A stretch of 64,000 nt of DNA, from assembly GCF_021018805.1 (NCBI RefSeq), contig NC_086251.1, positions 42,354,767-42,418,766 on the forward strand, in the 5' to 3' direction. A program made the position numbers and the translations under genes. The notes beneath the pieces are model-generated. The model was not told the DNA's origin. It saw only the letters and a list, made by a program, of their open reading frames with translations, and searched no databases. The stretch comes from Prinia subflava (Eukaryota; Chordata; Aves; Passeriformes; Cisticolidae). This document shows positions 38,397 through 50,401 of this stretch, in pieces; the first letter of the stretch is position 1; each line of letters opens with the position of its first letter.

Positions 38397-38850
38397 CAGA
38401 ATCATAGAAAATAAAACTAGAATTGACCATGAGAGGTTATCTAATCCTTTACACTTCCACTGTCCCAAAACAAAAACAGTGACATCTATGTGAGTTTTGA
38501 TAGCAGTTTTTTTGGCCTGAAATTAAAGGTCTCCAGTGATTGTTGCTCTTCAGGCAAACTCTTCCAGTATTTCACTGTTGGTAAATTAAAAAAAAAACAA
38601 ACCACCATGCTCTAACGCTTCTTTGCTGTAAGTTTTTCCCAATTATTTCTCGTCCTTTTCAGTGTGAGTACAGAGAAGAGATTGTTCCTTTCTGCCCTTT
38701 TCTATTTGAACACTTTAGTGTCTCCTTTCAAACTTCTATATTCTAGACCCCTGATTATTTTCGTTGCTCTAGTCAGGACTCTTTCCAATAGCTCCACTCC
38801 ATCCTGAATTCTCCAAAGTGAACATGATCTCCAGTAGAGTATAGCTATTT
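38397..38850 (-). mobile_element. CR1-like LINE fragment (old, antisense)
   Basis: It begins with 'cagaatcatagaaaa' and 'gaccatgagaggttatctaa', a CR1 3' terminus read in reverse. Further CR1-type phrases follow, such as 'ctcttccagtatttcactgt' near 38567 and 'tgctctagtcaggactcttt' near 38765. It is highly diverged and interrupted by an A-run near 38588. The subfamily is unknown. Confidence 0.7.
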
Positions 38851-40869
38851 TCAGTGTGGGGAGGTGATGATGGTGTTTATTACCTGAATACAGTTGTCAT
38901 CCCAGTTGAACATCAAATATGTTTAAACTAGGTAACCACACTCCACACAGTGTTATTTAAGTAGGTATAGGAGCTTTAGATACCCATCACTGAAGACTTG
39001 GATCACTTCATGCATAGTCTTCCCCAGACACAAAGTAAAGTGCAGCTAACTTGGTGTGTTTGTTTCTGCTTGCTTGTCAGGGAGGGTTAGGAAAACACAG
39101 GTCTAATAAACCAGTGGATAAACTATTTTTTTTTTTTTTTTTCTGTGAGAACTTGCTTGGTTATGTGTAGGTGCCTTTAAAGAAGTCTTAGGCTCTAGCC
39201 TGAATATCTAGCAGTAAGCCTTTGTAAGAATTGATATAGGCATTTGGTGAAAGGGTGCAACCTGGGACAGAAAAACCAATATCCAGGGTGCAATAGGTGA
39301 ACAATTTGGCTGGCCTTCAGAGGTGCTTTTTGTCACTAGCTAAACATATGGAGCCTTCAGGTTATTGCTCTTTTTCATGATGGTTCATGATGGTTCAGTC
39401 ATCTGATTTGCCAGGCTATTGACAGCCATTCCCCTTTGGAGCCTGTACCGAAAATCATGTTTCCCACCTAATAACACCAGCCTGGAGAGGAATTTTGATG
39501 TTGGCTACTGGCCAAACTTAGAACATAATTTTTCATCCCTTTTTGTTGATGCCTTGCTGTCTCAACTTCACTTGATTGCAGAGAGATGCTTTTCATCATT
39601 GTGAAAAGCCATCTGATTAGAGCTGTTATTAACCCATGAGTGAAACTCATAAGAAGTTTATGGAGAAATTCCTTGAATGCTTCAGAATTGCAGAGTTGCC
39701 ATTTTAAAGAAACCTCAAAACTGGATTGCAAATTTGTTTTAGCTCTGCCTAAAACAAACTCTTCTTTCTCAGCAGATCTATAGGAAACATGATTTAATGT
39801 ATATATTTTTTTCCTCAGCATGTTTTACATGTCATGAAGTTCTACTGCTGTTTATCAGGACCGTGTGTATCTGGACTATCCCCTTCCCGATCATCCACCT
39901 ATACTTGTCAAATTCATTAAACAAAGGCATTGAATGGTTCAATATGCCTTTTTTAAAGTGTATTTAGAAACAGTCCCCATGGAAAAGGAAAAACCAGTTG
40001 TTTTCATTATTCTTGTTTCATTTTTGCAATATAAAGTGATTTTAAGATTGGAGGGATGAAAGTTACTTTTCAAAAGCTCTGTGCATAGCTTTTGCTAATA
40101 ATTTTCTTCCCCTTTCTCTTTTCCACCTTTCTTCCCAAAATAAAGATGGGTGTGCCTGTGTCAGGAATCATGTCCTTGACTCCCTTAAACATTCTCTGGA
40201 ACACATATCAGACCTGGGATGAGTTCAAGCTTGTCTCTATTTAAACAGGCAAGCCTGGAATTTTTCAGAAGGCACCTAACATAAATGGAGAAGTCTATGG
40301 GCACTGCTTTCATTGCTTCATTCAACACCGCTTTGCTTACTTCTCACTTGCTATGGAAGCTGTGTACGGCCCTAGAAGACTTTCCTAGAGAGGAACAGCA
40401 TTCTGAGACAGTCATGGCCTCATTTGAATGTTGAGAAGTGGGTTTCAATAGGTCTTTTGGCCTATACTGAAGAGCCTTCCAGTTAGATCAGAGGTTCTCA
40501 TAAATTGAGACTGTGACGTAGGAAGTGCTATGCAGATGGTAGATTTCACTGCTGGCAGAAAGCTTCCTCAGGGAAACACGAAAATGTATCTTCTCTGGCT
40601 TGCAGAAGGTGACTCCAACAAACTATATACAATCTTTTTTTTTTTTTTTTGTCCAAGACTTTTTGCTTGCCTTCCCTTTTAGTGGTACGTTTCAGGTAGG
40701 ATCAAAACATGAAAAAGTGTTTAAAAAGCTTAACTGAAGGCACTGATGACAAGTTAGATGAGAACTGACAATTGCATCCTCTCCTTTTCCAGGCAGTTTT
40801 AGCAGCTGGTAGGATGTGCTTCATCTGTCCTGCAGACTGCACTGCACTCTGTTGATTTCATTAAAGCAC

Positions 40870-41430
40870 AAAGATTCATAGGTTATGAGGCCAGAAGGAG
40901 CCATTATGATAATCTAGGCTGATTTGCTGTATAATTAATTCCTGTCTCACTATGTCTTTAAGAGAAAACAGGATACTATTTTAATTTAAAATTTGCCAGT
41001 AGCAGAGAACACAATATAACCTGTAGTAAATTATTTCAGTAGCAAATTACCCTCATTAAAAATAAGTAATAATATTTTAAAATGTGAATTTCTCTAACTT
41101 CAGTCTCTAGCCCCCAGATCTCATTGTCCCTTTGTCACATGCATTGAAGAGCCCTGTCTTGCCAAATTCCATTTTCTGCACAGGTACTTGTAGATTGCAA
41201 TCGAATCACATTTTAACCTCTACCTATTAAACAGACTGAATTTGAATGTTTCCCACTGTGGGACATGCATACCAGTCATTTAATTATATTCCCTCCTCAA
41301 TCTTGAACCTTTGGTTTAACAATTGAACTGTCATTATCAGAAGCTGCCTTAGCATTTCTCTGTTCCTGCCCAGGACTCACACTGGTTTTACACCCAAGCA
41401 TTATTTCTATCCCTTTCTTTTATTGTTATG
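40870..41430 (-). mobile_element. Ancient amniote CR1-type fragment (antisense)
   Basis: The opening 'agattcataggttatgaggc' followed by 'cagaaggagccattatgata' is the reverse-read 3' end of an old CR1 type shared by birds and turtles. Weaker similarity continues through 'tcgaatcacattttaacctc' near 41202 and 'catttctctgttcctgccca' near 41355. The copy is heavily decayed. Confidence 0.7.
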
Positions 41431-42779
41431 ATGAGAGTTCTGGTGTACTTGATACATCATGAAGTTGATGTCCAAATGTGTCTGTCAATAATACTTTGTC
41501 ACCTATTGAAACACTTGCACTTTTTCCATAAACATAGGTGCTTTTTTAAGATTTCTCAAGCTAGGTGTTTTGTTTTGGGGTTTTTTAAAAGAAAATAATT
41601 TAGAACAACATTTGAATAACAGAGATTCAGACTGGGGTGGATATGTTTCTTTGCAAAGATTGAATTCAGAACTCTTGTATCTATTCAACAGCCTTTCTCA
41701 TCTCCTCCCCAGGTCTTCCTTTGTGCTTGCTTCCTTGGTCTCTTCATTTATGGCCTCAGATTCTTCACTGTTAGTCACTTTCTTGATTACAAGTAACTTT
41801 ATGTAATTTTTTCCTGGTTCCTTGGAAAGCATTCTGTCTCAAGGATTCTCCAGCTGTGGTACTTGTATGATTAATGAAACACAAAGCAGTCAGCATCAAA
41901 ACTCATATAAACTCAGAGGCAAACCCTCTGCATTTCCCCAGAAAAGATGGGACCTGTTACTCAAGTATCAAATACATCAGAGAGGGAGATGTAACCTGGA
42001 TGTGGCTCAGCTGTGTGTGGGAGCTGCTGATGTAAATATGATATTCCCTCTACCAGCAACCCACAGAGATTGCTGAAAACAGATCCCTGAGTCACAGCTA
42101 GATACAACCCAGCACCACCCATCATTCATATGTAGGGTACTGTGCTACCTGTCTGCTCATCACATGTATGGAGAGACTGGGTCAAGATGCAGTTTAGAGG
42201 ACTTTTGGTTTGAGCAATTGTTAGTGGTATCCAATAAAGGCAGCACTCCTACCCTAGGATCATTAAAGCCACAGCTCATTCAGGCCTGGTGTTCTCCTTC
42301 CCAACAAAGCAACTCCATACTGTGGTGAAACCAAAAGTGCAATGTTGCACTGAAGTCATAAACCCCTGTGGGCCTGGAGAATGGTCAATCCATGCACCCA
42401 GTGTGGTGTCTCCAATAATGGAGGGTGCAAGTGCTATTTTGGGAGAGCACATGACCGTGGCTGCTGTCAGTGATGCATTCCCTTACATTCCCGCAGCACC
42501 CACTACTGTTGGTTTACAAGTGCTAGAAGACACACTCCTTCCTTTTCCCTTTAGTATCAGTTTGTGGACTTGTTGTCCATTGTTACTTCTGGTTCTTTTT
42601 GTGTCTTCTCTTGCATCCAACTTCCATGACCTCCCTTGGCAGCAAGATCCAGAAGTTCACTACCCTCCATGTAAATAAGTACTTCTAAAAATCCATTTTA
42701 TGCTGATTTCATACAAGTTGCAGTAAGTGCCACTAACTCTGTTATTACTGTGTTTGGCAAAGAGCAGTTCTACATTAAC

Positions 42780-42990
42780 CTTTTCCATCTTCTGTAAACT
42801 TGAATCATATTTTTCTGAGTCCTCTCCAAGTATGAGCTTGGCCTTTTCAGCCTATCCTCATAAAGCATCCTGTTCCATCCTTTTAGTTGCTCTATTTATT
42901 TCCTCTTTCTCCTTGAGATGCAGAGACAGGACTTCATGTAGTGCTCAGAACTAAAGTCTGACTGAGGTGCCCCTCATTGCCTAGCAAGAG
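42780..42990 (-). mobile_element. Possible CR1-like fragment (antisense)
   Basis: The segment 'ggccttttcagcctatcctc' near 42840, followed by 'ataaagcatcctgttccatc' and 'cttcatgtagtgctcagaac' near 42932, resembles the CR1 passage on closing phrases of ORF2 read in reverse. Similarity is weak and short, so this is tentative. Confidence 0.45.
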
Positions 42991-44689
42991 AGTAAGCTTA
43001 ATGCACCCCCTTGCTGTGTCAGTGGAAGGTTTATGGTCTCTAATGAGAGCATTTGACACGATTCATCTCTAGAATAAAACTACTACAGTCCCACAAATTG
43101 AAAATGAATTTTATCCCTGTTGCAAATATTTTTAGCTGTGATGTTTCTGGTGCCTGTGTGAGGGCAGGGCACGTTATTAGGAATTGGAGCAAAACAACTT
43201 ACTGTGGGTCAATACCGTCCTCTGCTGGGAAGAACAAGAGCTTTGTTCCATTTCTCCAAATGGGATTTAACAGCTGGCTTCTCCTTTCACTCTGTGTTTT
43301 GCCTTTGCAACAGGAAAACCTGACTGCACTGGGGGAATTCTCCTTTAATGCGTAGAGAAAACTGGAAATTCTTCGCTAGCTATGAATGTATTATAAGCTT
43401 ATCCCTCATTCTTTCTCTCTTTTGCCTTTTAATATTTACTGCATACACATTTCTCTGACTTTCCTGTCCTTACAGTAGAAGTAACAATGCATATCTCCTT
43501 TCCCTTCTATTTTTGTAACAAACTGCTGACAACTCATCCTGATAGGATTTTGAAAGCAGAAATCATATGTGCTATATGTAACAGATACTAAGTATTTTAG
43601 AATAATAACTCCTTAGAAGTAATTAGAGTCTTCAGTAGTATCACTGAACAAGAATTCAACAAAAATTGTGCGAGTTGCAGAAGTGGTTTTACTTGCTGTG
43701 CGTGCCAGCTCCGCATTTAGCAAGCATGGAAGGTGATTGAGAGGCAGTACAGTTTACAGGTGTTTCAATTTTGTGCCTTCTCCTGCTTCTTCGAAAATGG
43801 CATGGGGCAGACAAAAGTCTGCTTTCCAGGAACTGATTCTGTACCTGAGAGAAAGAGAAGAGTAGGAGATCTCGACTCCTGAGTAAGCCAGACGTGCTCA
43901 GGAGTGCTTGCCTGTTTGAGACTCTGCTCTTGGCTAATTTCAATCCATGTAGCAAAAACAGAGCCCAGAGTTGTGGTCCGTAACCCAGAGAAAGTGAGAG
44001 TCCAGGCACTGAGAATGTACAGGTTTTATGTGTTAGCACAGAAATTGTTGGTTTCTTGAAGCAAGGGTAAGCTTTAGAGATATTTCCATGGCAAGTTTGT
44101 GTCAGTAGCGATCTAAGATTTCTTGGTCAGAGAAATTTTACATCTTTGTTATATTTTTCTTTGGGACCCACAGGGCAATCAAATACAGTTCACAGCAACT
44201 TGCTGAATATCTTTTTGCATCTCTCTCCTAGTAGTTAAGTAGGCCTATAGGAATAATAGAGAAATGACAGTGGTGATACCAAGTTCCCTGCTGTGGCAGG
44301 AGGTTGGACATGGAGGATACATTTTGTTGTGTATTTTGTTGGGATTTATGCAAATGTAACAGCATGATACCAGACACACACTGGATTTTATGTATAGAAG
44401 CTTTTACAGCCAAGTGGGCCTGTGGTAGAGTTAATTGTTCACGCTGCCCTTCAGTGAAATATTTTCTTCTGACTGCTTATCTGATCTATAGTCATTGCGA
44501 AGCCATTGCTGTCATTTCTATACACTCCTCTGGTTCAACTCACTCCCTCTGTCATGATGTCAGGATCTTGCCCTCTCTCCTTTCCTCTCCCCACTTGTGG
44601 GAAAGGTTTATCTCCCATGGCTGAAAGTAATTGGGGTATTTGTATTGTATGCAGGATTGATGTATGATACTTTTCCTTATGTCTGGCAG

Positions 44690-45128
44690 GTTGTTTATAA
44701 GAATAATGACATTCGTCTGGAGCTGTCTCGCTTGGCACGGATTGGTGATACTAAGATGAAGATCTATGGGGAAGTGAAATTCATATGTGAAAATGTGGCT
44801 ACACTGGATCCCATCAGCTTTGAGACACCTGAGGCCTATATTAGCCTGCCTAAATGGAATACCAAAAGGATGGGCTCCATCTCATTTGATTTCCGAACCA
44901 CTGAACCCAATGGACTGATCCTATTCACCCACGGCAAGCCTCAGGAGAGGAAAGATACCAGAAGCCAGAAAAATACAAAGGTAGACTTCTTTGCAGTTGA
45001 GCTTCTAGATGGAAACCTCTACTTGCTGCTGGACATGGGCTCTGGGACCATTAAAGTCAAGGCCACCCAGAAGAAAGCCAATGATGGAGAGTGGTATCAT
45101 GTGGATATTCAACGAGATGGAAGATCGG
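44690..45128 (+). CDS. NRXN3: NRXN3 exon: end of LNS2 and most of LNS3
   Basis: This 439-nt exon is 146 codons plus one base, entering in phase 0 and leaving in phase 1. The first ~35 residues ([17 protein letters not shown]...) close LNS2. C-E-N-V-A-T-L-D-P marks the passage to LNS3. LNS3 then runs through [75 protein letters not shown] and [17 protein letters not shown]. The GKPQERKD stretch and [20 protein letters not shown] are the NRXN3-type sequence as I recall it. The acceptor is ...gtctggcag/GTT and the donor G/gtagag. Codon use is more A/T-ended than in the exon at 5365. One spot, EVKFICEN at about 44771-44794, differs from my memory of mammalian NRXN3 (EVVFKCEN). Confidence 0.95.
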
Positions 45129-48100
45129 GTAGAGTTATAGCTTTTTCTTAAATAAATTCATACATCAGATTCAGACCTAGGGCTATGTATTAATTCTCAG
45201 AACATTCAAAACCTGTTAGGTATGAGTCACCTCCTTAACAAAGCTTAGTGTTACTCCAGTGATGTTTATCCAGCAAGGCAAAGAAGTGAATGGTTTTCAT
45301 TAAATGTTTAGTGTGAACTTTGGATAGCTCATCACAGAGACAATCCATTAACATTTTATTCACAATCCTTAGATATTCTGGACCTATCTTTGCAGTTGCA
45401 TACATAGTTACAGTGATGACCTCTTTGTAGGCCATGGTAAGGTTTAAGGTCCTTCAGAACCATTGTTCTCATTTTGAGAAATTCTTACTGATCTACTTTG
45501 GGTTTATGCATTTCAGATCTTGTCATGAGAAAAATAAGAGTAATGGGCACAAACAGTAACAAAATTATGTTAACAAATCAACATTTTCATCCCATTTTGT
45601 TTTCTTTAGTATTCTGTAGTTTTGAGTTAGGTTTCTTTACTCTGCTGGATAACAGATTCTAGTCTTAAAACCTGAGACAGTGTTCAGTGGGTGTTTCTTT
45701 TCTTTCTTTGCAGCTTCTCATTTTCAAATATGAGTTTTAGTTTATTTCTAAAAATACACCTACCATGCAATTGCCAAGACATATTTTTATTGTTTCCAGT
45801 GCTGAATTTCAAGCTAATATACTCATGATATACTCTGAAATTGTGGAGGAAAACAAAAATGCTCAAATACTGTAGCTTCATCTAGAGAATAACACTTATC
45901 CTTCAATTTTTTCTCAACCAGTGGAATCTCAAAGCCTTCACTTCAAAAGGAATTTTGCTTACATTTGCCAGTGGATTTGAGATTTGTCTGGTTATCTCCA
46001 GATGATAGTTTTAGGTCCCTAATTTTATATTTCCAGTTGCTGAATACCATCATATAGGGAATGCAGTGCTAGAATTTGCTTCCCTTGAGTTTTCAGAAGA
46101 GCTGACTTTGAGATACCATGCAAGGCCTAGCTGTTTGAACAGGTCTTTGCCTGAAGCTATTTTTGCCTTTGATGATGTGAGTAGTTTCTTTGTATTTGGC
46201 ATGGTGCTCTGCTTGGACTTAATGTGTGGTTGTATATTGCTGTCTCCTAAAGACATTGATAGGAGCATTTTACAAAGCAAACCATAAATAAATAAATGGA
46301 GCTTTGATTTCTTTAGAATTGCTAAAATTTAATTAACTTCCAGGGATAAACTCAATTAGCTGTGTTTCGTACTGATTTTGATTTTGCTTGCTCACTTGAG
46401 GACTATCTCATCCCTGAAGAAGTTGCAGAGGGGGAAGAGACAGAAATGACACAGGTTCTATGCAAAGAATGTTTGCAAAACCCTACAAAAAGGAACATGT
46501 TCATTTGGACACATTCACGGGAGGGTGTGACAGACACATTGCTACTTGATGGATGACACTGTAGTTTGTTGCTTGGCAGGGAGGTTTATGATGTTCTGGA
46601 CACTGATTAGAGATAACAGATTTTAAATTAGAAACAGTTTTCTCAACAAGAAAGAACATAATTGTATGATGTCTTTTTAAAATCTTTTTATTTAGTTGTG
46701 TTCTCTGCTCACAATGAATACTTGGTTAATGGTCCTAACAACTGATGTCTTGTGTCCTGAGAAGACCAGGATACAGGCATTGATTTCTTCACAATGTACC
46801 TTCAGTCACTATTATCCAATGACACTTTGGATAAGTGTGAGAAAGGAGTTCAAGACCTCTTCATGTTTAGTACTTGGCTTTTCTTCCACATATGGACTGG
46901 AGAATGGTTACACCTTGAAGATTTTCTCTTCCCCAGTACAGATGACTATATTTGGGAAACTGAAACAATTAATTTACTTAATGGGGGCTAAAAACACCCA
47001 TTTGAGTTTAATGAGCTAGTGACATGCAAGTTCTGATTCTCCTTACTAAAACCGCAAGGCGTTAGGTGTCATCTCTCCCCATTTTTTCCCATTTCTCTAA
47101 CAGTCCAAAACTTCAGATTCTGCTGATCTTAGTCAAATAGCTTAAAAATCCAAATGTTCACTATTGCAGTGCACTAAGGCAGGGACACTTGGCAGTCATG
47201 CTCAGGTAACCTCTGGCATCCCTAGTCCCTTTAGGCCTTGTGTATGCTTTGGTCTGTATTGGCTGCCAGAGCATCAGAACCTGTTTTTGTCTTTCTACTC
47301 TGACAGAAGCTGGCAGCGTGGACTTGGACACTTAACATCCTGTAACCTTTCTGTCCTTTGGGAAAGCTCCCACCAGGTGCACAAAACCTGTCACAGTTTC
47401 TGGCTGGGGAACAGTGAGCATGTTACACAGGACAATGTGTTCAGCTAGTCATCAGCCACAAAACAGACCTGACTTCCCACCTGATCAGACACTAAGTAAC
47501 TATGGCACTGCAGAGGAGATGCACAGATGCTTCTGATTTCTTGACGTGCACTTGGATCTACTCTAAGCAGAATGGCAAACATGGGATTCTGGGGGGGAAA
47601 AAAAAGGTATATCAGCTTATGTGAGTGCTCCTTTCTAGGATCAATACAGAATTTCTCCATCTCAGCAGCTTGGTCTTAAAAGTGCTGTTCATCCAAACTA
47701 GTGCCATCTTCAGGAATTATTGCAGTGTACAAAACACTCAGAATGTTCAGCTTGCTGTCTAGACTATTTCTTGTTCGTCATCTCACCATCTTTGTCCAGG
47801 TTTTACACTTCATGTCATCAATATTTTGTGTCTTTTAGGGGGTTTCTTTACCTTTGAGGCATTTGCACATGTTTGTCCTCACCACAGTAGCAGCTGTCTA
47901 GAGCTCAGCCCATCCAGTGTTTTGGTTCTAAGCTTTAGAGTGATATGTACTCTACAGAATGCTTTTGAGAAATAGCAGTGGAGACGCTGGAAGGGGAGTT
48001 GTGTTCCCATGGCTCTGTGATATGCTGCCTATGTGACAGTATGTGTGTTGTCACATTTTCTCTTTCATTATTTCATAAAAGAGAAAATGCCTGTGGTGCT

Positions 48101-50017
48101 CCCACTTGCTGATACAAAATGATTCATCAAATAACTGTGGTTCTCTTTGAGCCTTTAATTTGTAATGCCTCTGTTGCTTCTGACACTCTGCTGCCTCTGA
48201 CATTATTCCTCAATTATTACTGAACATCACACACATGGAGTTCCTTGTGTCTGTGTCATACGTGCAGTTCTCTAAGACGACAGCTCTTACAGCTGAGGAA
48301 AATGTGCATGTACATGACTGTACCTTCTCACAGAGACAATAGATAGAGTTAACTCTATTAACTCTCCTTCCTTATTGTAGGGGTGTCTGATAAAAACACA
48401 ATGATGGGGAATTAATCTTAAAGCTTGGATAGTGTCTCCGAAGACAGACGGTCTTAATGACAAGGCAATTGGATGTGATGATTTATAGCTAGGGAGAGCA
48501 AATTGCTGATTTTTAGATGAGCATCTAGTGGGCAGAAATCCCTACCACAGAAACTGCTGAATGCTCTTCAGAAGAGTACACTGCTCTGGAATGTGAGAGA
48601 TGTGCATTATGTTCCCTGTTTTTCTTTGGATGCACTGTCTGATCTTAAACAAATCACTTTGCTTTTCTGTATCTGTTTTACATATTCTGATTCTATTTCT
48701 GTATTATTTATCCTGATTTATTTTATATGCTGGGACAATTTTTTGAAATACATGTGAATGACCTCAGTGCAGTATGCCCACATTTGATTTGGAGCATATG
48801 GAAGCATATGGAAGCTATCAACAGTTTTAATAATAACTGTTGTTCAAATACAAGCTTGTCTCTCTCTTCCTCAATTTTCCTGTATAAAATGGAGACTAGA
48901 AAGCTTTCTTTGTAAAGCTATACAATACTTTTCTTTGGGACAAACTTCTGGAGATTTCTAGTCCAGTCTAGACTTTCTTCAGGGTCATGTGAAGTTGAGC
49001 TTAGAATGCCTTGAGTCTCGTAAGCCCCACTGCGGGTTCTGTTTCTGTATTTGATCACTCTTGTGGTGAAAAATGCCCTTTTCTATGGAGTTGGAGATTC
49101 CCTTATGCTGTGGCTTGGGAATGGTATTGTCCAATTCAGCAGTCCCATTGAGACACTGCAAATCATGTTGCTCACTGGCTTCCCCTTGCCATGCCCCTCC
49201 CAGCTACTGCAAAGAATGACCTCTGTTCTGGCTGGAACCAGGACACCTTACTGCAGCTCGTGTCTCTTGCCACTACAGTTTCACACTGCTAATTCATGTT
49301 CAAGTTGTCTGCCATATCTCCAGGTCCTTTTCTGCAGAGCTGCTCCTTAGCCAGCTGATCATTAGCCTGTTCTAATGTGTGAGGCTTTTGTGACTCAGGT
49401 GTAGTACTTTGTATTTATTGGTTTTGATTTACATCAAGCATTGCTGTCAGTCCTTTGCTCCACCTTGCAATGGTTTCTCTAAATGGTAACCCAGTGCTTC
49501 CTCCCATACATCAGCCATTCTCTCCATGTCACTTACAAACATGTCTCTGTTGGTCCATCATCCATGGGCAGGTTTGGAGGTACTGATGAAGTTTTTTCCA
49601 AAAGAGCTATATAGTGGGAATTAAAATGCTTTTGCTTATCTTTTTTCTCTCTAGTCTTTAGGCCATCCAACTCCTGTGTGTTCCCAATAAGTTTTTGCTT
49701 TGCTGGATGAATGCCATTGAATAATGCTCAAATTTTACATGCTATTTATTTATGTATTGAATTGTTATGCTTCTGACTTTGTAATGCAATTTGAGATACA
49801 GATGCATGATGATCAGTCACTGCATGGAAGTACTTAGGACCTGTGGATCAGGAGGAGAGGGAGCTGTGTGGAAAACACTATTAGAATGCCATTTGGGTAG
49901 GGAAGAATCTTCACTCTCCTGTGCTGAACCTTAAACCTCACTCCGTTATTGGGAAAAAATGAACTAAACCGAGTGTGTAGTTGAAAGTGTTGATGTCTCC
50001 TTATCTTCCTCCTTTAG
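45129..50017 (+). other. NRXN3: NRXN3 intron within LNS3 (4.9 kb)
   Basis: It runs from donor gtagag to acceptor cttcctcctttag and splits a glycine codon (G/GT). The sequence is AT-rich. It holds a CR1 fragment at about 48.9-49.6 kb; elsewhere I see no gene, RNA or other clear repeat. Confidence 0.88.
48930..49640 (-). mobile_element. CR1 LINE fragment (diverged, antisense)
   Basis: Phrases typical of reverse-read CR1 include 'ggagatttctagtccagtct' near 48950, 'gatcactcttgtggtgaaaa' near 49052, 'gtgtagtactttgtatttat' near 49399 and 'tccatgtcacttacaaacat' near 49524. Together these cover the 3' region into ORF2. Many indels and substitutions separate it from intact CR1. Confidence 0.7.
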
Positions 50018-50401
50018 GTACAATATCAGTGAACAGCCGGCGCACCCCCTTCACTGCCAGCGGGGAGAGTGAGATCCTAGATCTGGAAGGTGACATGTAC
50101 CTCGGTGGGCTGCCGGAGAACCGGGCAGGACTCATCCTTCCCACAGAGCTCTGGACAGCCATGCTGAACTATGGCTACGTCGGCTGCATCCGAGACTTGT
50201 TCATCGATGGACGGAGCAAGAACATCCGGCAGCTGGCGGAGGCACAGAATGCCGCCGGGGTCAAGTCCTCGTGCTCCCGCCTCAGCACCAAGCAGTGTGA
50301 CAGCTACCCCTGTAAGAACAATGCAGTCTGCAAGGACGGCTGGAACCGCTTCATTTGTGACTGCACGGGCACTGGCTACTGGGGCAGAACGTGTGAGCGA
50401 G
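50018..50401 (+). CDS. NRXN3: NRXN3 exon: end of LNS3 and EGF-like domain B
   Basis: This 384-nt exon enters in phase 1 and leaves in phase 1. Two bases complete the split glycine, then [20 protein letters not shown] and [20 protein letters not shown] finish the LNS3 sandwich. [19 protein letters not shown] and [17 protein letters not shown] follow. From about residue 83 comes EGF-B, with six cysteines in [23 protein letters not shown] and GYWGRTC, the standard 1-6 spacing of the domain; two further cysteines (VGCIRD and SSCSR) fit the LNS3 disulfide. In alpha-neurexins EGF-B separates the LNS3 and LNS4 modules. The acceptor is cctttag/GT and the donor CGAG/gtaagc, the strongest donor among the exons here. 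Third codon positions are GC-rich. The paralog call to NRXN3 is supported by [19 protein letters not shown]. Confidence 0.95.

Larger units (their letters stand above)
12389..44689 (+). other. NRXN3: NRXN3 intron within the end of LNS2 (32.3 kb)
   Basis: The upstream exon ends M-G-C-L-K-E and the downstream exon opens V-V-Y-K-N-N-D, both in phase 0, so the LNS2 reading is continuous across this intron. It contains several CR1 fragments, three LTRs and simple repeats, listed separately. The stretches between them (about 13.9-20.2, 21.6-25.1, 26.0-28.3, 29.6-32.7, 33.7-36.7, 36.8-38.4, 38.9-40.9, 41.4-42.8 and 43.0-44.69 kb) are AT-rich DNA in which I see no gene or RNA. Open frames there are short, lack family motifs and start at random. 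Confidence 0.88.
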
